A DNA stretch of 32,881 nucleotides from a virus. A program made the translations under genes and the position numbers. The stretch covers positions 1-32,881 of the IMG/VR virus record IMGVR_UViG_3300009098_000019; one strand, given 5' to 3'. The notes beneath the pieces are model-generated. The model searched no databases. It saw only the letters and a program-made list of their open reading frames with translations, and had not been told where the DNA came from. Below, in pieces: positions 20,326 to 26,323 of the stretch (its first letter is position 1; each line of letters begins with the position of its first letter).

Positions 20326-21420
20326 GTGGGGGTCTACACCCGGCCGGACTCGCCGTGGTACTGGCTCTATCTCGAGACCGCGGCGCCCGGCCAGCGCAAA
20401 GTCAAGACCGCCGTCCGCGTTGGCACGACGACGGCGCAACGCCACGACAGCCGGGCTCAGGCGCTCGAGGTCTATCACCAGCGGATGGCCGCGATCGCAG
20501 CGCGCGTGCATCGGCTGCGCCTCGAGACCCCGGCGATCCGCTTCAGTAAGTACGCCGAGATCTACCGGCGCGACGTCCTCCCCCATCACAAAGGCCACGA
20601 GCGCGAGGGCGAGCTCCTGACGGTGCTGGTCGCCGGCTTCGGCGACGAGCTCCTCCAGTCGACCGACCGTGACCGCGTGCGGCAATGGATGACCGTGCGC
20701 CGCGGCGACGTGTCGGCGCGGACCGTGAACCGCGAAGTCGATCTGCTGAAGGCGATGTTGCGCGACGCGGTGCCGAAGTATCTCGAGGCGTCCCCCCTGG
20801 TCGGAATGAAGCGCCTCGCTGTCGTGCCGCCGAAGCGCCGCCTGATGACGCCGGCGGAAGAGCGCAAGCTCCTGCGCGAGCTCCGGCCCGACGACAAAGC
20901 GATCGTCCTGATGGGGCTCGACACGCTGTGCCGACTCGGCGACATCCTCGACCTGCGTCGCGACGACGATGACGGGCGGTGGCTCTACATCCGTGACCCG
21001 AAAGATCCCTCGCAGGGTGCGCCGTACCGGGTGCCGGTGTCGAAGCGGCTGCGGAAAGCGCTCTGCCAGGTCGAGGAAAACGGCGAGTACTACTTCCCAC
21101 GCCGGCGGATCGCCCAGACCGAGCGCGACCGCCGCAACACCATCCGGCAGATGCTCGAATACGCGTGCGCCCGCGCCGGCGTCGACTACGGCCGGGCCAA
21201 GGGCGGCATCACCTTCCACTGGGCGACGCGGCGAACCGGCGCGACGCGGATGATCCGGCGCAAGGTGGACCTGAAGACGGTCCAGGCGATCGGCCACTGG
21301 AAAACGGCCGACGTGGTGCTCGACATCTACGCCGAGGCGCACCCGAAGGCGGCGCAGGCCGCCGTCGAGCTGGTCGGGGCATTCCCGTCCCGTTCCCGAC
21401 CGAAGCGAAAGCGCGCGTAA
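20326..21420 (+). CDS. int: Tyrosine integrase
   Basis: The 364-residue phage integrase starts at GTG 20326, immediately after a TAG. It has an N-terminal arm-binding-like region (VYTRPDSPWYWLYLE), a SAM-like core-binding domain (residues about 70-160) and a catalytic domain. Catalytic candidates are R203 (LCRLGDILDL), a lysine in the DPKDPSQGAPYRVPVS hairpin, R302 in FHWATRRTGATRM, W325 in GHWKTAD, and nucleophile Y335 (LDIYAE). In the HxxR box the usual His position holds Trp, with H298 one residue early. It would integrate the phage at the tRNA site that begins 31 bases after its stop. Confidence 0.92.
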   Translation: MGVYTRPDSPWYWLYLETAAPGQRKVKTAVRVGTTTAQRHDSRAQALEVYHQRMAAIAARVHRLRLETPAIRFSKYAEIYRRDVLPHHKGHEREGELLTVLVAGFGDELLQSTDRDRVRQWMTVRRGDVSARTVNREVDLLKAMLRDAVPKYLEASPLVGMKRLAVVPPKRRLMTPAEERKLLRELRPDDKAIVLMGLDTLCRLGDILDLRRDDDDGRWLYIRDPKDPSQGAPYRVPVSKRLRKALCQVEENGEYYFPRRRIAQTERDRRNTIRQMLEYACARAGVDYGRAKGGITFHWATRRTGATRMIRRKVDLKTVQAIGHWKTADVVLDIYAEAHPKAAQAAVELVGAFPSRSRPKRKRA

Positions 21421-21450
21421 TTATTAGGATTATTCGTAATCGTGGGCGGC

Positions 21451-21496
21451 GTTCGCAACGCGGAGGTCACGAGTTCGAGCCTCGTGTCGTCCACCA
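21451..21496 (+). other. attP: attP core: 3' part of a tRNA-Ala(CGC) gene
   Basis: Reading rightward the segment forms the anticodon loop TTCGCAA (21452-21458, anticodon CGC), the 3' anticodon stem CGCGG, variable loop AGGTC, T arm ACGAG-TTCGAGC-CTCGT, acceptor strand GTCGTCC, discriminator A and CCA (21494-21496). The U at position 70 and A73 fit the G3-U70/A73 identity of tRNA-Ala. The 5' half is absent: the preceding A+T-rich sequence cannot form acceptor or D arms. Tyrosine integrases commonly recombine within anticodon loops, and integration would rebuild the tRNA. An inverted repeat GATTA-TTCG-TAATC lies at 21428-21441. Confidence 0.85.
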
Positions 21497-21540
21497 CCGT
21501 TCCCCCTCTACAGCGGCGGGGGCCCACCGAGCGATCACGC

Positions 21541-21590
21541 CGTCACCCATCGCCGCGAATCGTCACCTTTCGCCACGCGTCATTCCCGCC
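21541..21590. promoter_or_regulatory. Candidate integrase arm-type sites
   Basis: CGTCACCCATCGCC (21541-21554) and CGTCACCTTTCGCC (21561-21574) are direct repeats 20 bp apart with two mismatches, followed by a degenerate third copy CGTCATTCCCGCC (21578-21590). They lie 45-95 bp from the attP core in an otherwise gene-free stretch, the place where arm-binding sites are expected. The stretch 21497-21672 otherwise shows only the ribosome site of the next gene. Confidence 0.45.
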
Positions 21591-21672
21591 TGGTTCCCGG
21601 TGTGGTCGACACCCGACAGGAGTAGACTCCCCGGCGACGCGCCCGCAGGACCGCGGGCCGACTGGAGGTTCT

Positions 21673-22035
21673 ATGTATCGACCAGGCAAGAGCGTGCCGA
21701 CGAGCGCGACGACGGCGAACGTCAATCCCTTCTTACGCGAGGGCACCGCGCTGCCCTTCCCGACCGAAATGATCGTCGACGCGACGGGCGAACCTTTCAC
21801 GGGCCTGATTGTCGGCGACTGGCCGGAACATTCACCGAGCGTGCTCGGCTGCAGCCCCAACGGCAAGCTCGGGATCGGCAGCTTCGAGGAGCTCACCGTG
21901 ACCGACGCGCGCGTGCTGCCGAACGACACCGGCTACGCCATCCGCGCGCGCCGGCAGAAGACCTCGGCGCCGGCCACGCCGCGCAGCCGCAGCCGCAGCC
22001 GCAGCCGCACGCCCACGTCGACGCCGGCGAAGTAG
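21673..22035 (+). CDS. Small protein downstream of attP, unknown
   Basis: The 120-residue protein starts MYRPGKSVPTSATTANVNPF behind TGGAGG. The body (REGTALPFPTEMIVDATGEPFTGLIVGDWPEHSPSVLGCSPNGKLGIGSFEELTV) looks like a small beta-rich domain. The tail is Arg-Ser-rich (PRSRSRSRSRTPTSTPAK), encoded by a tandem hexanucleotide (cgcagc-type) repeat near 21980-22010. No family recognised. A lysogeny-expressed accessory gene is possible since it shares the integrase strand. Confidence 0.6.
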   Translation: MYRPGKSVPTSATTANVNPFLREGTALPFPTEMIVDATGEPFTGLIVGDWPEHSPSVLGCSPNGKLGIGSFEELTVTDARVLPNDTGYAIRARRQKTSAPATPRSRSRSRSRTPTSTPAK

Positions 22036-22227
22036 GCGGCCGTCTCGGACGCGGCCTGCGCGGACTCGTCACGACCGGCCCTGGGACTGCCGCTCTCCCC
22101 GGCGGCAGCGACCGGTGCGTGACGATCCGTGCAGGCGCGTCACCGCAGCCCCTGCAGGACCTGCGCCGCGGCCCAGTCACGCCGACGACGGTCAAAACGA
22201 ACCCGAGCACCGCGAGCACGTCCCCCT

Positions 22228-22416
22228 TCATACGCCCTCGCCCGCCGTCGGCAACCCTTCGACCAGAGCGTCCTCGAGCGCCTCCAGCCGGGCCGCCACG
22301 ACAAGGAGCGCGGCCACGTAGTCGATGGTCGACGCGTCGGCCTCCGACGACGCCAAGCGCTTGCGCGCGACCTCGTAGTCCTTCGCCACGCGGTCGATCA
22401 TCTCGTGTCGATTCAT
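22228..22416 (-). CDS. Small helical protein, recombination operon
   Basis: The 62-residue protein MNRHEMIDRVAKDYEVARKRL... ends EDALVEGLPTAGEGV; it is almost wholly helical (ASTIDYVAALLVVAARLEALEDAL). AAGGGGG precedes ATG 22416, which overlaps the upstream TGA. It is the last convincing gene of the leftward recombination operon. The 192 bases between it and 22035 contain only a short hydrophobic frame (see findings). Confidence 0.6.
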   Translation of the reverse strand: MNRHEMIDRVAKDYEVARKRLASSEADASTIDYVAALLVVAARLEALEDALVEGLPTAGEGV

Positions 22417-22529
22417 CGGTCCCCCTTCGCGCGCTGCACGGCGGCCTGCAGCGCCTTCAGTTGTGCGATCTGCGCCGCGATGTCCGCGGCCGCCTGTTCC
22501 AGGCGCGCGATCTGCGCGCTGAGGGTCAT
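22413..22529 (-). CDS. 38-residue coiled-coil peptide
   Basis: It reads MTLSAQIARLEQAAADIAAQ then IAQLKALQAAVQRAKGDR, with hydrophobic residues every three to four positions: one continuous helix likely to form a coiled coil. ATGA overlaps join it to the exonuclease gene and to the next gene. It may bind or modulate one of the recombination proteins. Confidence 0.55.
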   Translation of the reverse strand: MTLSAQIARLEQAAADIAAQIAQLKALQAAVQRAKGDR

Positions 22530-23209
22530 GCGATCACCTGCAAGAGGCGCACGGCCTCGACCTCGGCGTCGACCTCGGCGAGGAAGCGCGCCACACACTC
22601 GGCGTAGCACGCGATGGCCGCCTCGTCGCGCGCGACGCGCACCAGCTTGGTCTGTAGCGCCTCGGGAAACTCAGGGTGGAACGACAACCAGTCGCACCAG
22701 GCGGCGCCCGTCAGCCACAAGAGATGCACGATCTGCTTCTGGTAGTCCATCGGCACGACGCCGGTCTTCAGATACTCGAGGTGCGTCGCGGCGAGCGGGC
22801 ATTTCAGTTCGACGATGCCCTCGAGGTCGCCGACGTGGCCGTCGAGCGACGCGCCGGCGCGCAGGGTCGGGTGCTGCACGAACCCGGTCTGCGTCACGAG
22901 GTGCCCCGTCAGGAGCTCGTAGGCCTCGCGCGCCTGGGGCTCGCGCGTGATGCCGTCCCGCATCGCGGCCGAGACGTAGCCGCCCTCCTGCGGGCGGCCG
23001 GTGATGCGCTCGAGCGCGAGCTGCACGCGCAGGTTGCGACGCCCCGCCGTCTCGTCCTGCCCACTGCGCGGCGTCGAGAGCATGTCGACGGCGCGGGAGC
23101 TCGTCAACTGGCCGCAGCGCGCCTGCAGCCACGCCGGCGTGCGCTGTAGCGCGTCGACGATCGTCACCCGGCGCGCGGCCGGCGCCCCGACGAGGGTCAG
23201 GGGGCTCAC
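22526..23209 (-). CDS. YqaJ/lambda-Exo-type exonuclease
   Basis: The 227-residue nuclease starts at GTG 23209 in a GTGA overlap with the annealing protein. Motifs are WLQARCGQLTSSRAVDML near the N-terminus, GITREPQAREAYE (about residues 86-98) with the conserved Glu, SLDGHVGD (D123) and GIVELKCPLA (E134, K136), the PD-(D/E)XK site of the lambda Exo family. It would resect double-strand ends 5' to 3', exposing single strands for the ERF partner. The pair forms a two-component recombinase like Red. Confidence 0.88.
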   Translation of the reverse strand: MSPLTLVGAPAARRVTIVDALQRTPAWLQARCGQLTSSRAVDMLSTPRSGQDETAGRRNLRVQLALERITGRPQEGGYVSAAMRDGITREPQAREAYELLTGHLVTQTGFVQHPTLRAGASLDGHVGDLEGIVELKCPLAATHLEYLKTGVVPMDYQKQIVHLLWLTGAAWCDWLSFHPEFPEALQTKLVRVARDEAAIACYAECVARFLAEVDAEVEAVRLLQVIA

Positions 23210-23976
23210 TGCGCCCCCCGAGTCGTCGCGGCCAGCTTGAGGGTCTGGAGCACGTCGGGGCCGACCGCCTTCAGGTGCAGGCGCAGCTCCTTGGTGGAGG
23301 CGAGGTAGGCCTGCTCGAGCGCCGGCAGGTCGACGCGCGCTGCCGCGTCGAGGCTCGCACGCCAGCGCAGGAACCCTGACGGGTGCTGCACGGGACCGCG
23401 GGGCGTCGTCGGCGCCGGCGGCACGGCGGTGCGCGCGTCGTCGTCGGCGCCCTTGGTCGTGATGTTCAGCAGGTCGTTGGTCGTGTAGCGGCGCCCGTAG
23501 CTGATGGTCGAGCCGAGCGCCTGCACCGCGTTCTTGCTGCCGCTCGTGTCGGCCGGCGAGACAAACGCGCTCTCGCGCTCGTGCCCGTCACGGTGCGTCA
23601 GGATACCGACGACGCGGATCGTTTTCGGGTCGGGCCACTCGGTGCGGAAGGACAGCCCGAACCCGTGCCGCACGAGGATGGGACGCACGGCAGTCTGGAT
23701 CTGCTCGAGCGGCGCGTAGGTCCACTTGCCGCCGTCGCCCGGCGTCGCGGCGACCAGCGTCGGGATCTCGGCCGCCATCAGCGCGAAGGCCTGATTGAAG
23801 GCCGTGCGCGCCTGCAGCGCGAGGACGTGTTCGTGCATCGCGATCAGCCGTTCCAGCTTCGCGACGTCGACGCTGGGGTTGGCGGCCAGCCGCTCGAAGT
23901 TGAGCACGGGGGCGAGCGCGACGGACGTCTCAGACGTCTCCGACACGACGTCGAGGATGGCGGGCGCGGGGGCCAT
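23206..23976 (-). CDS. erf: ERF-family single-strand annealing protein
   Basis: The start at ATG 23976 (256 residues) overlaps the upstream TAA (TAATG); the longer in-frame extension is shadow. The ERF pattern spans AFNQAFALMAAEIPTLVA, KWTYAPLEQIQTAVRPILVRHGFGLSFR, IRVVGILTHRDGHERESAFVSPADTSGSKNAVQALGSTISYGRRYTTNDLL (about residues 58-180). ERF proteins anneal complementary single strands and aid circularisation of phage DNA. The N-terminus contains SETSET, encoded by GTCTGAGAC-type units. The C-terminal tail (RGPVQHPSG onward) is variable. It acts with the YqaJ exonuclease next door. Confidence 0.88.
   Translation of the reverse strand: MAPAPAILDVVSETSETSVALAPVLNFERLAANPSVDVAKLERLIAMHEHVLALQARTAFNQAFALMAAEIPTLVAATPGDGGKWTYAPLEQIQTAVRPILVRHGFGLSFRTEWPDPKTIRVVGILTHRDGHERESAFVSPADTSGSKNAVQALGSTISYGRRYTTNDLLNITTKGADDDARTAVPPAPTTPRGPVQHPSGFLRWRASLDAAARVDLPALEQAYLASTKELRLHLKAVGPDVLQTLKLAATTRGAQ
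23927..23944. repeat. Two tandem GTCTGAGAC-type units
   Basis: GTCTCAGAC and GTCTCCGAC (plus-strand reading) lie head to tail at the N-terminal coding end of the ERF gene, read on the minus strand as Ser-Glu-Thr repeats. Confidence 0.8.
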
Positions 23977-24212
23977 TAGGAGCACCTCCCGCAGTGGCCG
24001 CACGCCGTGCCGCAGGCGCCGCCGGCGAGCTCGTCGTCGTCGGCGTGCTCTTCGCGCGCCGCGAGGATGGCCGCGTCGGTGGCGCGGTTGTCGGCGAGCA
24101 GCGCGTCCAGGTGCGCGCCCGTCGCGGGGTTGGTGATGAAGGCGTGGAAGGACTGCCGCGCGAACCACTGCGCGGCGTTGATGCCGGGGCGACGGGCGGA
24201 ACGACGAGCCAT
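23976..24212 (-). CDS. Small Cys-rich-tailed protein, first recombination-operon gene
   Basis: The 78-residue protein begins MARRSARRPGINAAQWFARQ, has a FITNPATGAHLDALLADNRATDAAILAAREEHADDDE helical region and ends in a cysteine cluster (GGACGTACGHCGRCS, CxxxCxxCxxC), a possible metal or iron-sulphur site. Its start codon sits one base from an RNA hairpin arm. The function is unknown. Confidence 0.65.
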   Translation of the reverse strand: MARRSARRPGINAAQWFARQSFHAFITNPATGAHLDALLADNRATDAAILAAREEHADDDELAGGACGTACGHCGRCS

Positions 24213-24213
24213 C

Positions 24214-24244
24214 GGGAGCCTCTTTTCCTGGTCGCGAGGCTCCC
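24214..24244 (-). promoter_or_regulatory. Hairpin over the ribosome site of the recombination operon
   Basis: Perfect 9-bp inverted repeats, GGGAGCCTC (24214-24222 on the plus strand) and GAGGCTCCC (24236-24244), flank 13 bases. On the minus-strand RNA the 3' arm ends one base before ATG 24212 and includes part of the GGAAAAGAGG ribosome region, the rest lying in the loop. Folding would restrict translation initiation; it could equally be a DNA operator. Beyond it, up to 24342, nothing else is clear. Confidence 0.55.
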
Positions 24245-24342
24245 GGTTTAGAATCCGCGGAGCCCGTTCGACCGTGCTAGCGGTTGACGGGTTAGGCGTC
24301 GGTTGGTGCTGGTAACACCGGCCGGCGCCGATTAGTGCACGA

Positions 24343-24531
24343 CTACTGCGTGTCGGCGAGATCTTCGAGGTCGTTGTCGGCTTGCATCAGCGCGACCATT
24401 TCATCGTGCGCCCGCCCGAGCGCCGTCAAGGCTTCGCGCATCGCGTTAATCTGGTCGCCTTGGAGGTCGAACAACTTCTGGTGCCCCTCACGGAGGCGGC
24501 GGCGCACCGTGCGTAATTGGTCATTGGTCAT
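24343..24531 (-). CDS. Small helical protein divergent from moron genes
   Basis: It starts at ATG 24531 (62 residues): MTNDQLRTVRRRLREGHQKL..., a helical protein containing DQINAMREALTALGRAHDEMVALMQADNDLEDLADTQ with an acidic end. It is preceded by a GGGGGGTAAG motif 17 bases upstream of the ATG. It may be a small regulator or an antitoxin-like partner; no family is recognised. Confidence 0.58.
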   Translation of the reverse strand: MTNDQLRTVRRRLREGHQKLFDLQGDQINAMREALTALGRAHDEMVALMQADNDLEDLADTQ

Positions 24532-24547
24532 GTCTCGAAGTCTACAG

Positions 24548-24601
24548 CTTACCCCCCCATAGTGCAAGATAAATCGACCGCCTGAATAAAAGGGGGGTAA
24601 G
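24548..24601. promoter_or_regulatory. Inverted GGGGGGTAAG motifs in divergent gap
   Basis: CTTACCCCCC (24548-24557) and GGGGGGTAAG (24592-24601) are perfect 10-bp inverted repeats separated by 34 A+T-richer bases. Each gene of the divergent pair thus has the same motif on its own strand; for the plus gene it abuts the ATG and can serve as ribosome site. Symmetry suggests shared control by one regulator or a duplicated 5' element. Confidence 0.55.
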
Positions 24602-24889
24602 ATGGCTGGCATGCGAAAGCGCCTCCCTGACGACGTGCTCGCCTACTTTCGATCAGAGGGGGTGCGCGGCGGCAAACTAGGCGGGCAGCGGGCAGCGGCG
24701 AATATGACGCCGGCTCAGCGGAAGGCACGCGCGCGGAAAGCCGGCCGGGCCTCCGCGATCGCCAGGACCGCCAAACGCAAAGCGGACCTCGACGCGGTCG
24801 ACGCGCAACTCAGTGATCTAGAGCACAAGCGGCGGGCGCACGCAGTGGCGCACACGAAAAAGAAACACGCCAAGAAAGAGAGCCTCTGA
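24602..24889 (+). CDS. Small basic protein, probable DNA/RNA binder (moron)
   Basis: The 95-residue protein starts MAGMRKRLPDDVLAYFRSEG, then VRGGKLGGQRAAANMTPAQRKARARKAGRASAIARTAKRK, a Lys/Arg/Ala-rich helix pattern seen in small uncharacterised proteins (FR-x-GS-GGK-x-A-x-NMTPxQR-x-RA-KA). A His/Lys-rich tail (HAVAHTKKKHAKKESL) follows. It is probably nucleic-acid binding. The TGA shares its A with the next ATG. It lies in a two-gene plus-strand island between minus-strand operons. Confidence 0.6.
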   Translation: MAGMRKRLPDDVLAYFRSEGVRGGKLGGQRAAANMTPAQRKARARKAGRASAIARTAKRKADLDAVDAQLSDLEHKRRAHAVAHTKKKHAKKESL

Positions 24890-25230
24890 TGGTCCGCCGA
24901 TCGCTGCTGATAGTCCTGCTCGTCGGCCTCTCGATCTCGGCATCGGCGCAAGCACCGCGGAAACAGATCTTCGATTCGTACGGGCCGTCGCGTATTTCGT
25001 GTGCCACCTGGGTCTCTCAGATCGGGATCGAGCGCACCGCCCTCCGATGGTGGGTGTTAGGGTTCGTCACCGGAACCAGCCGCGAGATGTCTCTCCACTA
25101 TGACGCGATGCTCACTAGCAGCGACGCGGAGGGCCTCGAAGGTTGGGTCACGAAATATTGTGTCGACCACCCCCTCGACGACATCGTCACCGCCGCGATG
25201 CGCCTCGTCGACGAACTCAAGCCGAAGTGA
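24889..25230 (+). CDS. Exported protein, likely lysogenic-conversion moron
   Basis: The 113-residue protein has a Sec signal peptide (MVRRSLLIVLLVGLSISASAQA, probable cleavage after AQA). The mature part has C-x-TW (SCATWVSQ), a WWVLGFVTGTSRE helix and a GLEGWVTKYCVDHPLDDIVTAAMRLVDELK end. This matches a widespread uncharacterised bacterial periplasmic family with two conserved cysteines and a DxxGLxxWVxxYCxxHPLxxIxxAA signature, distantly like Rap1a/Tai immunity proteins. In a phage it may modify the lysogen's envelope or block superinfection. Confidence 0.65.
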   Translation: MVRRSLLIVLLVGLSISASAQAPRKQIFDSYGPSRISCATWVSQIGIERTALRWWVLGFVTGTSREMSLHYDAMLTSSDAEGLEGWVTKYCVDHPLDDIVTAAMRLVDELKPK

Positions 25231-25241
25231 TGTCGCCGCAT

Positions 25242-25259
25242 GTCTCAGACGTCTGAGAC
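25242..25259. repeat. 18-bp palindrome made of two inverted GTCTGAGAC units
   Basis: GTCTCAGAC followed directly by GTCTGAGAC makes a perfect 18-bp palindrome in the short gap between convergent genes ending at 25230 and 25266. It is the only non-coding copy of the dispersed 9-bp unit. With no loop and no T-tracts it is a poor terminator but a good protein-binding palindrome. Confidence 0.75.
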
Positions 25260-25265
25260 GCCTAC

Positions 25266-25400
25266 CTAGCGCCGCCGCAGATACCGGCGCCGGGCGCGCG
25301 CGTTCTTCCGGAGGCGCGCACACCGCGCGCTGCACGTCTTCGCCGGCGGCCGCACCGTCAGCGCCGCGCACTCGCTGCAGGCGCGCAGGGGCGCCGTCAT
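25266..25400 (-). CDS. 44-residue Cys-rich basic protein
   Basis: It reads MTAPLRACSECAALTVRPPA, then KTCSARCARLRKNARARRRYLRRR. It has a CSEC and CSARC pair that could form a zinc knuckle, and a strongly basic C-terminus, suggesting nucleic-acid binding. It is the last gene of the long leftward late operon and overlaps its neighbour by four bases. Confidence 0.5.
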   Translation of the reverse strand: MTAPLRACSECAALTVRPPAKTCSARCARLRKNARARRRYLRRR

Positions 25401-25762
25401 TGCAGGAACGCCTCGACCCGATGCGTCACGTCGACCAGGGACTCAAACGGGAGGCAGATCGACCGCACCCGCGGCCAGCCGAGGCGGGCCTGGCCTTCCC
25501 AGTGCGTGGGGTTCGTCGTCAGCACGCGGACCTCGTCCCCGATCCATGTGTTGACCACGTTGTAGTGCTCGAGCTCCATCCCGCCTGCCTCATACTGCGC
25601 GGCCACGGCGCCGTGGAACTCGATCAGCGTCGTCATCAGGTCGGGCGGCTGCGACCGGGCGCGCGGCGTCGCCGTCGCGCAGCTCGCGAGGATCCAGCCG
25701 GCGAGGAGCAGCAGCGCGCACGCGCCGAGGACGTCGAGCCAATGCGGGACGCGGACCGTCAT
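25397..25762 (-). CDS. Putative lipoprotein/membrane-anchored protein, lysis region
   Basis: The start at ATG 25762 comes from the ATGA overlap (121 residues). MTVRVPHWLDVLGACALLLLAGWILASC gives a signal/anchor segment ending in a lipobox-like LASC, then ATATPRARSQPPD. The rest is soluble: LIEFHGAVAAQYEAGGMELEHYNVVNTWIGDEVRVLTT and a C-terminal helix. Location near a holin-like gene suggests a lysis-accessory or superinfection role. It lacks the Pro-rich brevity of Rz1, so spanin assignment is weak. Confidence 0.58.
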   Translation of the reverse strand: MTVRVPHWLDVLGACALLLLAGWILASCATATPRARSQPPDLMTTLIEFHGAVAAQYEAGGMELEHYNVVNTWIGDEVRVLTTNPTHWEGQARLGWPRVRSICLPFESLVDVTHRVEAFLQ

Positions 25763-26025
25763 ACCCTCTCCCCTGCCGCGGCGCGCAGGCGCCACGTTTC
25801 GGCCCCGCCGCTCGAGGGCGCCGCGCACGCACCGTTCTGGATGCGCCGGAAGCGGGTCAGCACCTCGAGCTCGGCGAGCAGTTGTTGCACCTTCTTCTCG
25901 TGCCGCGCCGCGATCATCGGAATGTTCGCCTCGGCGCGCGCCCGCACCGCGGCGAAGATCTGATCTTGCAACAGGCACACGCGCTGCCGCTCGGTCGGGG
26001 GCTCCTGGGTCAGCGCGAGCCTCAT
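25759..26025 (-). CDS. Helical small protein, lysis region
   Basis: It starts MRLALTQEPPTERQRVCLLQ at ATG 26025 (88 residues) and has a long helix (AAVRARAEANIPMIAARHEKKVQQLLAELEVLTRFRRIQ) with coiled-coil spacing, then a Gly/Ala tail. It has no membrane segment. Four-base overlaps join both neighbours. A partner of the lipoprotein next to it is possible. Confidence 0.58.
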   Translation of the reverse strand: MRLALTQEPPTERQRVCLLQDQIFAAVRARAEANIPMIAARHEKKVQQLLAELEVLTRFRRIQNGACAAPSSGGAETWRLRAAAGERV

Positions 26026-26156
26026 GCGCGCGGCGCGTCCTTCTGGACGAGCACGTAGTCGCCCGGCGCGCGCGCCTTCAGCGCGACCTCCCAGTCGGTG
26101 TAGACGGCCTTCCGGCCGCCGCAGGGACTGTAGAGCACGTAGGTCTCGTGGTTCAC
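26022..26156 (-). CDS. 44-residue protein, unknown
   Basis: It starts at GTG 26156 in a GTGA overlap: VNHETYVLYSPCGGRKAVYT then DWEVALKARAPGDYVLVQKDAPRA. The YVLYSPCGG-KAVYTDW pattern suggests a small two-strand, one-helix fold. No family recognised. Confidence 0.5.
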   Translation of the reverse strand: MNHETYVLYSPCGGRKAVYTDWEVALKARAPGDYVLVQKDAPRA

Positions 26157-26311
26157 AGGCGCCCCAGCAGCAGGAGCACGACCAGCACCAGCAGCACGAG
26201 GCCGACGCCGCTGCCGCCGTAATACGGGCCACGCTCGCCGCCCGCGAGCCAGGGCACGCCGCCGAAGAGGAGCAGGAGCACGACGACGATCAGGAGCGTC
26301 TGGTGCGACAT
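26153..26311 (-). CDS. DUF3309-like small membrane protein
   Basis: A 52-residue protein with two hydrophobic stretches (TLLIVVVLLLLFGGVPWL and GLVLLVLVVLLLLGRL) joined by a Gly/Tyr-rich loop (AGGERGPYYGGSGV). The LL-GG-PW-x-YGGSG-G-x-LLLLLGRL layout is that of the DUF3309 family of tiny bacterial membrane proteins. GGAGG precedes ATG 26311. The function of the family is unknown. In a lysis region it might assist the holin. Confidence 0.75.
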   Translation of the reverse strand: MSHQTLLIVVVLLLLFGGVPWLAGGERGPYYGGSGVGLVLLVLVVLLLLGRL

Positions 26312-26323
26312 CGGGAACCTCCG

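Noticed and set aside
21165-22607. 480-codon plus-strand frame running through the integrase end, attP and the genes beyond
   Set aside because: It crosses a tRNA fragment and several coherent genes, is Arg/Pro-rich and has no domain; it is a composition artefact.
23206-24168. Longer 320-residue form of the ERF protein
   Set aside because: The extra N-terminus is an Arg-rich shadow of the upstream 78-residue gene; ATG 23976 overlaps its stop in the usual way.
25242-25259. Intrinsic terminator between convergent genes
   Set aside because: The palindrome has no loop and neither side has a T-tract, so a protein-binding role is more likely.
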